The notes under the pieces: generated by a model
What the model was told of the DNA's origin: nothing
The model's database searches: none
Seen by the model: only the letters and a program-made list of their open reading frames with translations
From: an uncultured Merdimonas sp.
GTDB lineage: Bacteria; Bacillota; Clostridia; Lachnospirales; Lachnospiraceae
Direction: 5' to 3'
Length of the DNA: 64,000 bases
Assembly: GCA_944375725.1 (NCBI GenBank)
Contig: CALWAZ010000016.1
Coordinates: 1-64,000 of the forward strand
Made by a program: the position numbers and the translations under genes
In this document: positions 1-8,774 of the stretch, piece after piece
Layout of the letters: every line of letters begins with the position of its first letter
Numbering within the stretch: the first letter of the stretch is position 1

Positions 1-1580
1 AAGCCTGCGCCTGCGGAAATCTTCAGGTTACGTACCGTTACCTCAAAGTCTGTGGGCGCGCCCAGCTTCTTCTCATCATCTGTCAGGCTGTACTGAGTCT
101 TAGCTACGCAGATCGGGCAGTTGCCGAATCCGAGTGCCTCAAGCTCTTTCGCCTGCTTCTGAGCGTTTGCTGTGAGAACTACTCTCTTGCCGCCGTAGAT
201 CTTCTGTACGATCTGATTCAGCTTATCCTCGATGCTTCCCTCAAGCTCATAGGAGAATGTGAAGTTGTCGTTCGGCTGCTCGCAGAGACGAACTACTTCC
301 TCAGCCAGCTTCACGCCGCCTTCGCCGCCTTTTGCCCATACCTGGGACAGAACTACGTTTACGCCGAGCTCCTTGCACTTCTTCTCTACCAGGTCGATCT
401 CAGCCTGAGTATCGGTCGGGAACTCATTGATAGCTACTACGCAGGGCAGCTTGTATACGTTGGTAATGTTGCTTACATGCTTCAGCAGGTTCGGAAGTCC
501 CTTCTCCAGAGCCTCCAGGTTCTCATTGTTCAGGTCAGCCTTCGGAACGCCGCCGTTGTACTTCAGAGCACGAACGGTCGCTACGATAACTACTGCGTTC
601 GGCTTCAGACCTGCCATACGGCACTTGATGTCCAGGAACTTCTCAGCGCCCAGGTCTGCGCCGAAGCCTGCCTCGGTAACGGTGTAGTCAGCCAGCTTCA
701 GAGCCATCTTGGTAGCCGTTACGGAGTTACATCCATGAGCGATGTTTGCGAACGGTCCTCCGTGAACGATAGCCGGTGTATGCTCCAGAGTCTGTACCAG
801 GTTCGGCTTCAGAGCGTCCTTCAAAAGAGCTGCCATAGCGCCCTGTGCGTTCAGATCGCCGGCTGTTACGGGCTTCTGCTCGGATGCTTTTCCGTATGTA
901 TAGCCGATGATGATTCTCGCCAGTCTCTCCTTCAGGTCTGTGATATCGCTTGCCAGACACAGAACCGCCATAATCTCGGAAGCTACGGTGATATCATAGC
1001 CGTCCTCTCTGGGCATTCCGTTGGTCTTTCCGCCAAGGCCATCCACGATGTTACGAAGCTGACGGTCATTCATGTCCACGCATCTTCTCCAGGTAATCTT
1101 TCTCGGGTCGATGTTCAGAGCGTTGCCCTGGAAGATATGGTTGTCAATCATGGCTGCCAGCAGGTTGTTGGCTGCTCCGATTGCATGGAAGTCGCCGGTA
1201 AAGTGAAGATTGATGTCCTCCATGGGTACTACCTGCGCGTATCCGCCGCCGGCAGCTCCTCCCTTTACACCGAATACAGGTCCCAGAGACGGCTCACGGA
1301 GAGCTACCATAACCTTCTTTCCGATCTTCTGCAGTCCGTCTGCCAGTCCTACGGATGTGGTAGTCTTTCCTTCTCCTGCCGGAGTCGGGTTGATAGCCGT
1401 TACCAGAATCAGCTTGCCGTCCTCAGCATTGGTCTCCTTCAGCAGATTGTAGTCGATCTTTGCTTTGTACTTTCCGTACTGCTCCAGATACTTCTCATCA
1501 ATACCCGCTTTTTTCGCGATTTCCGTGATAGGCAGCATCTCTGTTTCCTGTGCAATTTCAATGTCAGATTTGAATCCCAT
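1..1580 (-). CDS. fhs: Formate--tetrahydrofolate ligase, 3' end outside window
   Basis: ATP-dependent ligation of formate to tetrahydrofolate, the entry step of the methyl branch of the Wood-Ljungdahl pathway and a source of one-carbon units; cytoplasmic. The protein starts [11 protein letters not shown] and carries the P-loop TPAGEGKTT at about residues 66-74 and the family's [23 protein letters not shown] stretch. About 526 residues are present; the family is usually about 556, so some 30 C-terminal residues are missing beyond the left edge. The start is fixed by an AAAGGAG about 10 bases upstream. It has its own promoter and a structured leader, and the gene before it (anti-sigma-like) is 190 bases away, so it is probably a separate unit. 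Confidence 0.97.
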   Translation of the reverse strand, partial: MGFKSDIEIAQETEMLPITEIAKKAGIDEKYLEQYGKYKAKIDYNLLKETNAEDGKLILVTAINPTPAGEGKTTTSVGLADGLQKIGKKVMVALREPSLGPVFGVKGGAAGGGYAQVVPMEDINLHFTGDFHAIGAANNLLAAMIDNHIFQGNALNIDPRKITWRRCVDMNDRQLRNIVDGLGGKTNGMPREDGYDITVASEIMAVLCLASDITDLKERLARIIIGYTYGKASEQKPVTAGDLNAQGAMAALLKDALKPNLVQTLEHTPAIVHGGPFANIAHGCNSVTATKMALKLADYTVTEAGFGADLGAEKFLDIKCRMAGLKPNAVVIVATVRALKYNGGVPKADLNNENLEALEKGLPNLLKHVSNITNVYKLPCVVAINEFPTDTQAEIDLVEKKCKELGVNVVLSQVWAKGGEGGVKLAEEVVRLCEQPNDNFTFSYELEGSIEDKLNQIVQKIYGGKRVVLTANAQKQAKELEALGFGNCPICVAKTQYSLTDDEKKLGAPTDFEVTVRNLKISAGAG

Positions 1581-1635
1581 TTCGAAATATCTCCTTTCGT
1601 TTTGCGTCCGTGCTTTTCGGACAGCCATCTTTGTT

Positions 1636-1676
1636 GTAGATATTTTAACAATCCCTTTGGGATGTCCCTCATCTAC
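1636..1676 (-). promoter_or_regulatory. Hairpin at the 5' end of the fhs leader
   Basis: On the minus strand GTAGAT (1671-1676) pairs with ATCTAC (1636-1641), with an inner ATCCC/GGGAT hairpin at 1651-1663. A second small hairpin (GTCCG/CGGAC) lies at 1604-1621. The predicted start of transcription (about 1679) is immediately before the first stem, so the fhs mRNA would begin with it. It does not match a tetrahydrofolate riboswitch that I can recognise. It may stabilise the mRNA or affect translation. Confidence 0.4.
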
Positions 1677-1685
1677 TATGTGTTC

Positions 1686-1714
1686 ATTATATGGCACGCT
1701 CAAACATCCGACAA
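1686..1714 (-). promoter_or_regulatory. Predicted fhs promoter
   Basis: Minus-strand -10 TATAAT (1686-1691) and -35 TTGTCG (1709-1714) are separated by 17 bases. The -10 is perfect and the -35 matches TTGACA at four of six positions. The -35 lies inside an arm of a long inverted repeat (1700-1738), which suggests regulation at this promoter. Confidence 0.6.
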
Positions 1715-1738
1715 TCATACAAACTGTCGGATGTTTGA
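1700..1738. repeat. Perfect 14-bp inverted repeat overlapping the fhs promoter
   Basis: TCAAACATCCGACA (1700-1713) is exactly complementary to TGTCGGATGTTTGA (1725-1738) with an 11-base spacer. It lies between the end of the anti-sigma-like gene and the start of fhs. It could be a terminator for the upstream gene, but no T-run follows it on the minus strand. Its overlap with the -35 and spacer of the fhs promoter fits an operator better. Confidence 0.6.
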
Positions 1739-1770
1739 TATTCTTTTCACAATCTGTTTTTACCTGTTTT

Positions 1771-3285
1771 TTACAGGAAAATAACGGAATCATTCAGGGA
1801 AATACTCTCGATTTCTTCCACATTTACAACGCTTTCCCAGAGAATCCTGCATTTTCCGGCGCTGCCATCGTTCATTTCCTCCCGTATCTCCTGTGCTTTT
1901 ATCTGCTCCCCATTTTTCAGATTCAATGCGGCGCTCTCCAGAACCGGGGTTTCATCCGACAAAGTGTCAAATTCGACCAGGGCGGACACCGGAGAAACCG
2001 CAATTTTTTTCACAGGCAGTCCGGAAGCCTGATTTTCCCCGTCAAATGCCCATGTTTTCATGGTTTCTTCGTAGTTTACCGGAAAATCCAGCTCCCAGGT
2101 TCCGGAAACCAGATTCTCATAAGATCCGGCTCCTCCCATGGCCAAAACGGCATTTTTCAGCCGATTTTCGCTGATATTGTTAAAACAGTAACGGCGCGCG
2201 GCAGCCTCTTTTCCGTATTCATCCGCAAAATCGCTCTGATTTTCCAGTCCCGGAAACAGATACTCTGCATATTCCTCCCCAATGGATTCGGAAGTACAGG
2301 ACGAGGAAAGCTCCTGTCCGGTCCGCGCGTCTGCCAGAAGCAGAGGCTTCTGATCGAGAAGGCTGTCCGTCAGCTCCCCGCCAAGCTCCAGATTCAGCAG
2401 AAGGTCCACATTTCCCGCGTCATCGGTCCAGATTCCCAGATTCGAGAGAGCAGCCTCCGGGAACGTATCAGAAAAACGGATTCTTTTGTCTGTCCGGGCG
2501 GCGATAAAATTCTGACAGCAGGACTCGTTCCCATCTTCGTCCGTTTCCACGCTCTGCCCGCTTTCCGCCACAGTGCTTTCCGTCAGGGGATCAAATTCTG
2601 ACATCAGCTCTCCAAGGGTTCTGTCCATCCCCATATCGACTACTTCATTCGTTCCCATCATCAGGTTGGAAAGAGACAGGGACACCTGCTTTCCATTTAA
2701 ATCCGCAGCGCAGGTTTCCGCCAGAAGAAAGACCGCCCTGCCCTGTTCACTTCCGTCATCGATCCGTTCCAGGGAGCAGCGCTGTCTTCCGCCGCCCTCC
2801 ACCTGCAGCCAGACTTCCTCAAAGGTGTAGGATTTCAAAATGCCTTCCTGTCTGGGACTGAAGGCGGAGCCATCCTCCGTCTCCACGTCAATGGCAGCAT
2901 AAAGAACATTTCCGTCACTGACCGTTCCCCGTACTGCCAGCTTCAGCCCATTACCTGACGTTTCGTCATACACCACATTTCCCGCGCTGGCAAGAAAGGC
3001 GTCATCCGGGGACAGAGGCACAGTCCCCGCAGCCTCACCGGAAGCCGCCTGCCGCCGGAAAAAGCCCTGAAACATTTCATTGATATCAAAGGCAGCGGCA
3101 GCTGTCGCTGACAGGCACAGCACCATAACTGCCGCGCAGGCCGCCGCAATGCCCGGGCGCAGCCTCCTTCTCTCTGTCCTCCTGCTCTGCCGCTCTTCCT
3201 CCATAATCCGCTCCACAAGCGCGTCCCGCACCTCTTTGTCCGGCTCAATGCCGGAAAATGCTTTTTTATATTCTTTTATACTCAT
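1771..3285 (-). CDS. Membrane anti-sigma-like protein (DUF4179 type)
   Basis: Probable anti-sigma factor for the ECF sigma encoded just before it. 504 residues: a charged cytoplasmic N-terminus ([10 protein letters not shown]), one membrane segment at about residues 44-66, then a large extracellular part of beta-rich character, the layout of DUF4179/DUF5643 proteins partnered with ECF sigmas in Clostridia. The start at 3285 is chosen because AGGAGGAG lies 6-12 bases upstream; a longer frame to 3351 lacks a ribosome site. It overlaps the sigma gene by 20 bases, typical of translationally coupled sigma/anti-sigma pairs. The signal sensed is unknown. Confidence 0.8.
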   Translation of the reverse strand: MSIKEYKKAFSGIEPDKEVRDALVERIMEEERQSRRTERRRLRPGIAAACAAVMVLCLSATAAAAFDINEMFQGFFRRQAASGEAAGTVPLSPDDAFLASAGNVVYDETSGNGLKLAVRGTVSDGNVLYAAIDVETEDGSAFSPRQEGILKSYTFEEVWLQVEGGGRQRCSLERIDDGSEQGRAVFLLAETCAADLNGKQVSLSLSNLMMGTNEVVDMGMDRTLGELMSEFDPLTESTVAESGQSVETDEDGNESCCQNFIAARTDKRIRFSDTFPEAALSNLGIWTDDAGNVDLLLNLELGGELTDSLLDQKPLLLADARTGQELSSSCTSESIGEEYAEYLFPGLENQSDFADEYGKEAAARRYCFNNISENRLKNAVLAMGGAGSYENLVSGTWELDFPVNYEETMKTWAFDGENQASGLPVKKIAVSPVSALVEFDTLSDETPVLESAALNLKNGEQIKAQEIREEMNDGSAGKCRILWESVVNVEEIESISLNDSVIFL

Positions 3286-3844
3286 GCATGCTCCTCCTGT
3301 TCTCCTGGCTGATCTGATTTTTCCCGGCAATGGTTCCCTGCAGTCTGGCACAGACTGGTTCCGCCTCTGTCAGCGCATCCCTCAGCTTCGTCCGGGCCCG
3401 GTTCAGCCGCGTCGTAACCGTTGTCACCTTTTCTCCCGTCAGCTCCGCGATTTCCCGGACAGAATATCCCTCATAATAAAACAGATGAATCACCGTCCGG
3501 TATTTGGCCGGAAGGGCCATGACAGCCGCAAACAGCTCGCTCTGTTCCTCCGGAACATAGACAGCCTCTTCCCCCAGCGCGCCTTCTTCCAGAGGAGCCG
3601 TCCTCCGGAACCAGGAAGAGACGCAGAAATTCTTGCAGCAGTTGATGGTTGTCCGGATAAACCAGGCTTTCTCATGTTCTTCACTGGTAAATTCCGGCTG
3701 TCTCCGGAAATAGCGCAGGAACACCTCCTGGTAAATATCATCGGCATCCTGCCTGCTGCGCAGGCAGGAATAAGCCAGCTTGTATACGGTTTTCTCATAT
3801 TTTTCAATGAGGGCTTCTATCTGCCGCCGGTTTTCATTTGACAT
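3266..3844 (-). CDS. ECF-type RNA polymerase sigma factor
   Basis: 192-residue sigma-70 family protein. Region 2 is visible as DADDIYQEVFLRYFR (about residues 33-47), which binds core polymerase and the -10. Region 4 is a helix-turn-helix around residues 105-155 (LPAKYRTVIHLFYYEGYSVREIAELTG). No region 1.1 or 3, as expected for the ECF class. It begins behind AAGGAGGAA and overlaps its downstream membrane partner. Such pairs commonly autoregulate and answer cell-envelope signals, but the target promoters cannot be told from this window. Confidence 0.93.
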   Translation of the reverse strand: MSNENRRQIEALIEKYEKTVYKLAYSCLRSRQDADDIYQEVFLRYFRRQPEFTSEEHEKAWFIRTTINCCKNFCVSSWFRRTAPLEEGALGEEAVYVPEEQSELFAAVMALPAKYRTVIHLFYYEGYSVREIAELTGEKVTTVTTRLNRARTKLRDALTEAEPVCARLQGTIAGKNQISQENRRSMHEYKRI

Positions 3845-3873
3845 GAATCGTTCCTCCTTACAGGCCTGTACCT

Positions 3874-3903
3874 ATAATACCGGGGAAACAGGCGAAATGT
3901 CAC
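3874..3903 (-). promoter_or_regulatory. Possible promoter of the sigma/anti-sigma operon
   Basis: Minus-strand -35 GTGACA (3898-3903) and -10 TATTAT (3874-3879) with 18 bases between. It is a housekeeping-like pattern; I see no clear ECF-type AAC/CGT pair. Confidence 0.4.
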
Positions 3904-3940
3904 AAAAAAAGAAGACGGAAATCAAATTCCTTCCGTCTTC
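3904..3940 (-). terminator. Terminator of the first MATE gene
   Basis: Minus strand: GAAGACGGAA stem (3931-3940) pairs with TTCCGTCTTC (3911-3920), followed by a run of seven T (3904-3910). The stem includes the last codons and stop of the MATE gene. Confidence 0.88.
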
Positions 3941-5280
3941 CTCATGTTCCGGTAAAAGCAGCCCGCGGCCGCCAGAGACACCGTATCCACAATCGGCTGC
4001 ACCCACATGCAGCCATACAGTCCGAACAGGCTGTTCATCAGAAAAAGCAGCGGAATATCCAGCACCCCTTTCCGAAGCACGGAACAGACCATGGATGCCT
4101 TAAATTTCCCCATGGCCTGAAACTGAATGATCATGGGATAGCATACCGACATCATAGGCATGGCCGTCACCATACACCTTAAGAATCCCGCTCCGTATCT
4201 GATTGTGGCGGAATCGCTGATAAAAAGAGTGACAAGCCAGGGCGCAAGGCTCTCGTAAACCACCAGACACAGCAGAGAAAATCCAAGAGAAACACCGCAG
4301 CCCAGACGGAAGATCCCTCTTCTTCTCTCCTGGTTTCCCGCGGAATAATTATAGGCCAGCAGAGGCAGCAGCCCATTGGATACTCCGATGGAGAAATACA
4401 GGGGAAGCTGATCCAGCTTCTTTACAATTCCCAGAGCGGCCACCGCCTCCGTGGTATACCGGGAGACAAATTTTGACTGAGCCCCTATAGCCACCACTGT
4501 CAGCGCGTACTGGACAGCGGAGGGGAAGCCGCTGGTGAGGATTGCTTTCAGATACCGGCCTGCGTGCCGAAGCCGGGCCGGGCTGATATTTACCATGGTC
4601 TTTTTCCGCTTCCAGACAATATAAATCAGGAAATACAGGGCGGCTGCCAGATTGGAAAAGGCGGTGGCTATCCCGGCCCCCGCAGCGCCCAGGCCCAGAA
4701 ACCGGGGCAGCACAAAAAACGGATCCAGGACAATGTTCAGGAGCCCTCCCAGAGACACGCCGGCCGCGGCGGCCGCGGCCTTTCCCTCTGCCCGCACCAG
4801 ATTGGACAGCAGCGTATTCAGAATCGTTCCCGGTCCTCCTATGACCACCACCCACAGCGCGTATCGGTAAGCTGTGTCAAATATCTCCGGCTCCGCTCCG
4901 CAGAGTACCAGTATGGGGTCTGCGAAAGCCAGAAACAGAAGGGAAAACAGAACCGCAGCGCCCAGGCCGCCCCAAAAGGACAGGGCTGCGATTCCCTTTG
5001 CGTTCTCCGGACTCTTCTTTCCCAGCGCCCTGGACAGGGCGCTGGCTCCTCCTACGCCAAACAGGTTTGAGATGGCTGTCAGCATCACAAAGGAGGAATA
5101 GACTACTGTGACCGCTGCCGTTTCCTTCGGATCATTCAGCATTCCCACAAAATACGTATCGGCCAGATTATAGACAAGGGCAATCATCTGGCTGGCTATG
5201 GCCGGTATAATCTGCCTGCCTACCGCCCGGGGAATGGGCATCGTCTCAAATACTTCCGTTCTGTCTGTTCTGCTCTTCAT
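3922..5280 (-). CDS. MATE family multidrug/small-molecule exporter
   Basis: 452-residue integral membrane protein with about 12 hydrophobic segments in two homologous halves, the layout of MATE (MatE domain) cation-coupled exporters. N-terminal PRAVGRQIIPAIASQMIALVYNLADTYFVGML is characteristic of the clostridial NorM/DinF-like branch. ATG at 5280 is preferred because GGAGG lies 10 bases upstream; the GTG at 5289 touches the ribosome site. It stands alone between the sigma operon and a flavin reductase gene and has its own terminator. Substrate unknown. A second, distinct MATE gene is at 12812-14242. Confidence 0.92.
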   Translation of the reverse strand: MKSRTDRTEVFETMPIPRAVGRQIIPAIASQMIALVYNLADTYFVGMLNDPKETAAVTVVYSSFVMLTAISNLFGVGGASALSRALGKKSPENAKGIAALSFWGGLGAAVLFSLLFLAFADPILVLCGAEPEIFDTAYRYALWVVVIGGPGTILNTLLSNLVRAEGKAAAAAAGVSLGGLLNIVLDPFFVLPRFLGLGAAGAGIATAFSNLAAALYFLIYIVWKRKKTMVNISPARLRHAGRYLKAILTSGFPSAVQYALTVVAIGAQSKFVSRYTTEAVAALGIVKKLDQLPLYFSIGVSNGLLPLLAYNYSAGNQERRRGIFRLGCGVSLGFSLLCLVVYESLAPWLVTLFISDSATIRYGAGFLRCMVTAMPMMSVCYPMIIQFQAMGKFKASMVCSVLRKGVLDIPLLFLMNSLFGLYGCMWVQPIVDTVSLAAAGCFYRNMRKTEGI

Positions 5281-5435
5281 GTTCAACACTCCTCCGGCTT
5301 TCCCGAAACGCTCCTTTCCGCCGCGCGCTTCTCTGCCTTTCTGTTATTTTCCGCAGTCCTTCGGAAAATATTGCTGTCTTTTTAACTATAATTCCACGCC
5401 GCCCTTTCTAGAACTGTCCTCCGTTTCCCGGACGC

Positions 5436-5472
5436 AAAAAACTGACTGCATTTCTTTTTGAAACACAGCCAG
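5436..5472 (-). terminator. Terminator after the flavin reductase gene
   Basis: Minus strand: a 14-bp stem with three G-T wobbles (ACTGGCTGTGTTTC against GAAATGCAGTCAGT), a five-base loop and six T. It closes the mgtE-trpS-reductase run. Confidence 0.85.
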
Positions 5473-5510
5473 TCTCTTTTCTCAATTTCACTGCTCCCGC
5501 ATCCGCAGAA

Positions 5511-6008
5511 CTACCGTACCAGCACCTTCTCGATCTCCGCTATATACAGGGTATGGTAATCCTTTTCCGGATACCATCTCTCCTCGCAGGATTTATCGAT
5601 GAAGCAGGCCGGATCGTAGGGCTGGGCATACAGCTTGCGGCATACCAGCACCGTCTCCGCCTCTCCGAAATACGGCGTGCCATCCTCGTGCTCCACTGTC
5701 AGGCCGGACTTTGCCACTTTATCCTCATTCCGTCCGGACACGGAACCAAGGTAGCTTAAGGTCTTCCGGTAATTTTCGCCCAGCACAGACAGGGAAAAGG
5801 TCTCTCCCGCATCCACAAATTCCTTGGTATAACGCTGGGGACGCAGCACAATAAAGGCCACATTCTTTCCCCACATGACTCCCAGACCGCCCCAGGATGC
5901 CGTCATGGTGTTGACCCTGCCATCCTTCTCAGCTGTGACAAGAAGCCACTCTTTTCCAATCATGGTAAATACGTTTTTATTCAGTTCTTCCGGTTTTATG
6001 CTCTTCAT
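5511..6008 (-). CDS. Flavin reductase family protein (FMN-binding split barrel)
   Basis: 165 residues. MKSIKPEELNKNVFTMIGKEWLLVTA followed by NTMTASWGGLGVMWGKNVAF is the FMN-binding split-barrel signature of the flavin-reductase-like/flavoredoxin family, in which FMN binds near the TASW-type loop and reduced flavin or electrons are handed to a partner. ATG at 6008 has GGAG eight bases upstream; a GTG 18 bases earlier overlaps the ribosome site. It lies 89 bases after trpS with no terminator I can see between them and a strong one after it, so it may be read with mgtE-trpS. The electron partner is unknown. Confidence 0.88.
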   Translation of the reverse strand: MKSIKPEELNKNVFTMIGKEWLLVTAEKDGRVNTMTASWGGLGVMWGKNVAFIVLRPQRYTKEFVDAGETFSLSVLGENYRKTLSYLGSVSGRNEDKVAKSGLTVEHEDGTPYFGEAETVLVCRKLYAQPYDPACFIDKSCEERWYPEKDYHTLYIAEIEKVLVR

Positions 6009-6097
6009 GTCTTCCGCTCCTTTCACAGACGCCCCTGCGCGCCCGGACCAGGCTCCTTTTTTGCGGCTCCGCCGCAGGAAACATTCTCCCGGCTCTC

Positions 6098-7102
6098 TTA
6101 CCGGACTCTCTCCGGGAAGCCTACCTTCTTCTGAACCTTGCGCAGGGTCTTGTTGGATACATACTGAGCCTTCTCCGCATTGTTCTTAATGACGGAATCG
6201 ATATAAGCCTTATCCTTGGAAAGCTCAGCCACCCGATCCTGCAGGGGCTTTAAGACAGATACCACTGCCTCGCCTACCGCAGGCTTGAATTCCGCGTATC
6301 CTCTGCCGTCGAACTCACGGACCACCTCGTCCGGAGTTTTTCCTGTGCACGCACAGTAAATATTGATCAGATTCTTGATGCCCGGCTGCTCGTCGCGGTA
6401 CAGGATCTGTCCCTCGGAATCCGTCACCGCGCGCTTGAATTTACGCATAATTGTGTCCGGATCATCCATCAGATAAATGCTGCCGTTGGGATTTTCATCG
6501 GACTTGGACATCTTCTTGGAGGGATCCTGCAGGCTCATGATCTTGGCGCCCACCTTTCCGATATAAGCCTCCGGAACTGTAAACACATCGCCATAGATGC
6601 CGTTGAACCGCTGGGCAATATTGCGGGTCAGTTCCAGATGCTGCATCTGGTCGATGCCTACCGGCACCACATCCGCCTGATACAGCAGAATATCGGCTGC
6701 CATCAGAACCGGATAGGTAAACAGGCCGGCGTTGATATTGTCCGCGTGCTTGGCCGCCTTATCCTTAAACTGAGTCATGCGGTTCAGCTCTCCCATATAG
6801 GTAAAGCAGTCCAGAATCCACGCAAGCTCCGCGTGGCCGGATACATGGGACTGATAATAGATACAGTTCTTTTCCGGATCCAGACCGGCCGCAATATACA
6901 GAGTCAAAAGCGCTCTTGCTCTCTTCCGCAGGACCGCCGGATCCTGGCGGATGGTGATGGAATGCATATCCACCACACTGTAAAAGCACTCATATTCGTC
7001 ACTTAAGGCCACCCAGTTTTTCAGGGCGCCCAGATAATTTCCCAGAGTCAGGTTTCCTGTCGCCTGCATTCCGCTGAACAGAACCTTCTTGTCACCTATC
7101 AT
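6098..7102 (-). CDS. trpS: Tryptophan--tRNA ligase
   Basis: Charges tRNA-Trp with tryptophan; class I synthetase, cytoplasmic dimer. 334 residues, the usual length. The HIGH-equivalent is TGNLTLGNYLGA (about residues 15-26) and the KMSKS loop is SKKMSKSDEN (near residue 197). The tryptophan pocket region VLMAADILLYQADVVPVG is present. The start has TAGGAGGAA nearby, and the gene begins only 12 bases after mgtE, so it is read from the mgtE transcript. No trp T-box lies in front of it, unlike many Firmicute trpS genes. Confidence 0.98.
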   Translation of the reverse strand: MIGDKKVLFSGMQATGNLTLGNYLGALKNWVALSDEYECFYSVVDMHSITIRQDPAVLRKRARALLTLYIAAGLDPEKNCIYYQSHVSGHAELAWILDCFTYMGELNRMTQFKDKAAKHADNINAGLFTYPVLMAADILLYQADVVPVGIDQMQHLELTRNIAQRFNGIYGDVFTVPEAYIGKVGAKIMSLQDPSKKMSKSDENPNGSIYLMDDPDTIMRKFKRAVTDSEGQILYRDEQPGIKNLINIYCACTGKTPDEVVREFDGRGYAEFKPAVGEAVVSVLKPLQDRVAELSKDKAYIDSVIKNNAEKAQYVSNKTLRKVQKKVGFPERVR

Positions 7103-7114
7103 TTCTTTTTCCTC

Positions 7115-8467
7115 CTATATCTTAAGAAGCGTGCAGGCCACTCTGAAAAAGATCAGAAGACTGCAGGCATCTACGATTGTCGTAATCAGCGGAGCCGCCA
7201 TAATGGCCGGATCCAGCTTCATTTTCTCCGCCAGCATCGGCAGAAGACAGCCGATGATTTTCGCCAGAACCACCGCCAGCAGAAGAGAAATCACTACCGA
7301 AAGACTCAAGAGCGGGCGCTCCGGAAACTGCAGCATCAGCCGCACAAAATTCGCGGCCGCAAGCACAAGGCCGCATAGAATGCCTACCCGGAATTCCTTC
7401 CATACCACCCGGAACACATCCTTCAGCTCAATATCACCCACCGCCATACCACGAATCACCATGGTGCTGCTCTGGTTTCCGCAGTTTCCGCTGGTATCCA
7501 TCACCATGGGGATAAAGCTCAGCAGAAGGGGCATGATCTGTATCGCCTTCTCATAGTCCATCAGAATCGCCCCTGTCAGCACAGAGGCAAACATCAGAAG
7601 CAGCAGCCAGGGCAGACGGTTCTTTGTCAGCTCCAGCACACTTGTCTTCAAATAGGGCTTCTCAGAGGGAAACATGGCGGCCATCTTTTCAAAATCCTCC
7701 GTGGCCTCCTGCTCCATGACCTCCACCGCGTCATCCACCGTGACAATTCCCACCAGGCGGTCCTCATGGTCCACCACCGGCAGACAAAGCAGGTCGTATT
7801 TATTGAATGTCTCTACCACGTCCTCCCGGTCCTCGGTCGTAACCGCGTAGATCACATTTTCATCCATAATGTCCTTGATAATGGTATTATAAGGACTCAT
7901 CAGCAGATCCTTGACTGTGACGACACCCTGCAGGCAGCGCTTGCTGTCTGTCACAAAACAGGTATAGATCGTTTCCTTATCCACACCATTTTCCCGGATA
8001 TAGGCGAAAGCCTGCTCCACAGTCATATTCCGCTTCAAGCCGATATACTCGGCTGTCATAATGCTTCCGGCGCTGTTCTCCGGATACTGAAGAAACTGAT
8101 TGATCAGATCTCTGGTCTCCGGCGTGGCATTCTGAAGCACACGCTTCACCACAATAGCCGGCAGCTCCTCCAGCATATCCACCGCGTCATCCACATACAG
8201 ATCCTCAATGATCTTTCCCAGCTCGTAGTCGGTAATGCTGTTGATAATATGCTCCTGGTCTTCCACCTCCAGGAACGAGAATACATCTGCCGCCAGTTCC
8301 TTGGGCAGCATCCGGAATACCAGAACCTTCTTCTCCGGTTCCAGCTCCTCCACAAACTCCGCGATATCTACCTCGTTCATCTCGGCCATCGTCTCGCGGA
8401 GCTTCCGAAACTGACGGCTTTCCAAAAGCTCGTTCAGCTTCTCCCGATCATAATTTCCCATTGCCAT
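7115..8467 (-). CDS. mgtE: Magnesium transporter MgtE
   Basis: Mg2+-gated magnesium channel of the cytoplasmic membrane, 450 residues, the typical size. Order: N-terminal superhelical domain (1-130), tandem CBS domains (about 135-255; for example SAGSIMTAEYIGLKRNMTV and LCLPVVDHEDRLVGIVTVDD), then five membrane helices (about 285-450) with the pore motif PLLLSFIPMVMDTSGNCGNQ region. Start chosen at GGAGGAG plus six bases; a second ATG two codons on is possible. It heads a run with trpS. Its leader carries strong secondary structure (8492-8563) but not a recognisable M-box. Confidence 0.97.
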   Translation of the reverse strand: MAMGNYDREKLNELLESRQFRKLRETMAEMNEVDIAEFVEELEPEKKVLVFRMLPKELAADVFSFLEVEDQEHIINSITDYELGKIIEDLYVDDAVDMLEELPAIVVKRVLQNATPETRDLINQFLQYPENSAGSIMTAEYIGLKRNMTVEQAFAYIRENGVDKETIYTCFVTDSKRCLQGVVTVKDLLMSPYNTIIKDIMDENVIYAVTTEDREDVVETFNKYDLLCLPVVDHEDRLVGIVTVDDAVEVMEQEATEDFEKMAAMFPSEKPYLKTSVLELTKNRLPWLLLLMFASVLTGAILMDYEKAIQIMPLLLSFIPMVMDTSGNCGNQSSTMVIRGMAVGDIELKDVFRVVWKEFRVGILCGLVLAAANFVRLMLQFPERPLLSLSVVISLLLAVVLAKIIGCLLPMLAEKMKLDPAIMAAPLITTIVDACSLLIFFRVACTLLKI

Positions 8468-8491
8468 GCCAATCTCCTCCTCACACAGGGA

Positions 8492-8563
8492 ACAGGCATG
8501 GCAAAATATTCCTCCGAAATCCTATATTCTGAAAGGATCTCTTTTGGAAGAGCCCATGCCTGT
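8492..8563 (-). promoter_or_regulatory. Structured leader just upstream of mgtE
   Basis: Minus strand: ACAGGCATGG (8554-8563) pairs exactly with CCATGCCTGT (8492-8501), enclosing two smaller hairpins (CTCTT/AAGAG and ATCCT/AGGAT). The structure ends about 14 bases before the ribosome site. It does not contain the conserved M-box core that I would expect for a Mg2+ riboswitch. A regulatory role is inferred only from structure and position. Confidence 0.45.
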
Positions 8564-8709
8564 GCCTATTCTATTCTGTCTCAAGCTGCAACTTCGACCT
8601 CGCCCGTCCACGGACTCTTCACATCCTTTTTTCGCATAGATTAGACAGCCGCGCCCGCATGGCTTATCATGCCAGACACTCTGCCCGCAGCCTTTATATT
8701 AACACCAAA

Positions 8710-8738
8710 CGGCGGTTACCGTCAACCGGTAACCGCCG
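8710..8738 (-). terminator. Terminator after the BASS transporter gene
   Basis: Perfect 12-bp stem CGGCGGTTACCG / CGGTAACCGCCG with a five-base loop; the minus strand continues TTTGGTGTT, a weak T-run. Confidence 0.7.
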
Positions 8739-8774
8739 CTGTCTCCGTAAATTTATTGTATAGTCTGATTCTTC

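Noticed and set aside
1700..1738. Simple Rho-independent terminator for the anti-sigma gene
   Set aside because: The stem is good but there is no T-run on the minus strand, and its arm contains the fhs -35; I list it as an inverted repeat instead.
477..1784. Long plus-strand open frame across fhs
   Set aside because: It is opposite the unmistakable fhs coding strand, has no ribosome site and translates to low-complexity, Cys/Ser-rich sequence without a domain.
6070..6090. Terminator after trpS
   Set aside because: The TGCGGC/GCCGCA hairpin is followed by A residues, not T, on the minus strand, so it would not end trpS transcription.
7103..7114. tryptophan T-box before trpS
   Set aside because: Only 12 bases separate trpS from mgtE, and no T-box core occurs upstream of mgtE.
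8468..8774. M-box magnesium riboswitch before mgtE
   Set aside because: The gene and position are right, but the conserved GGTGAGGCTCC-type core and later M-box elements are not found; only an unassigned hairpin set is.
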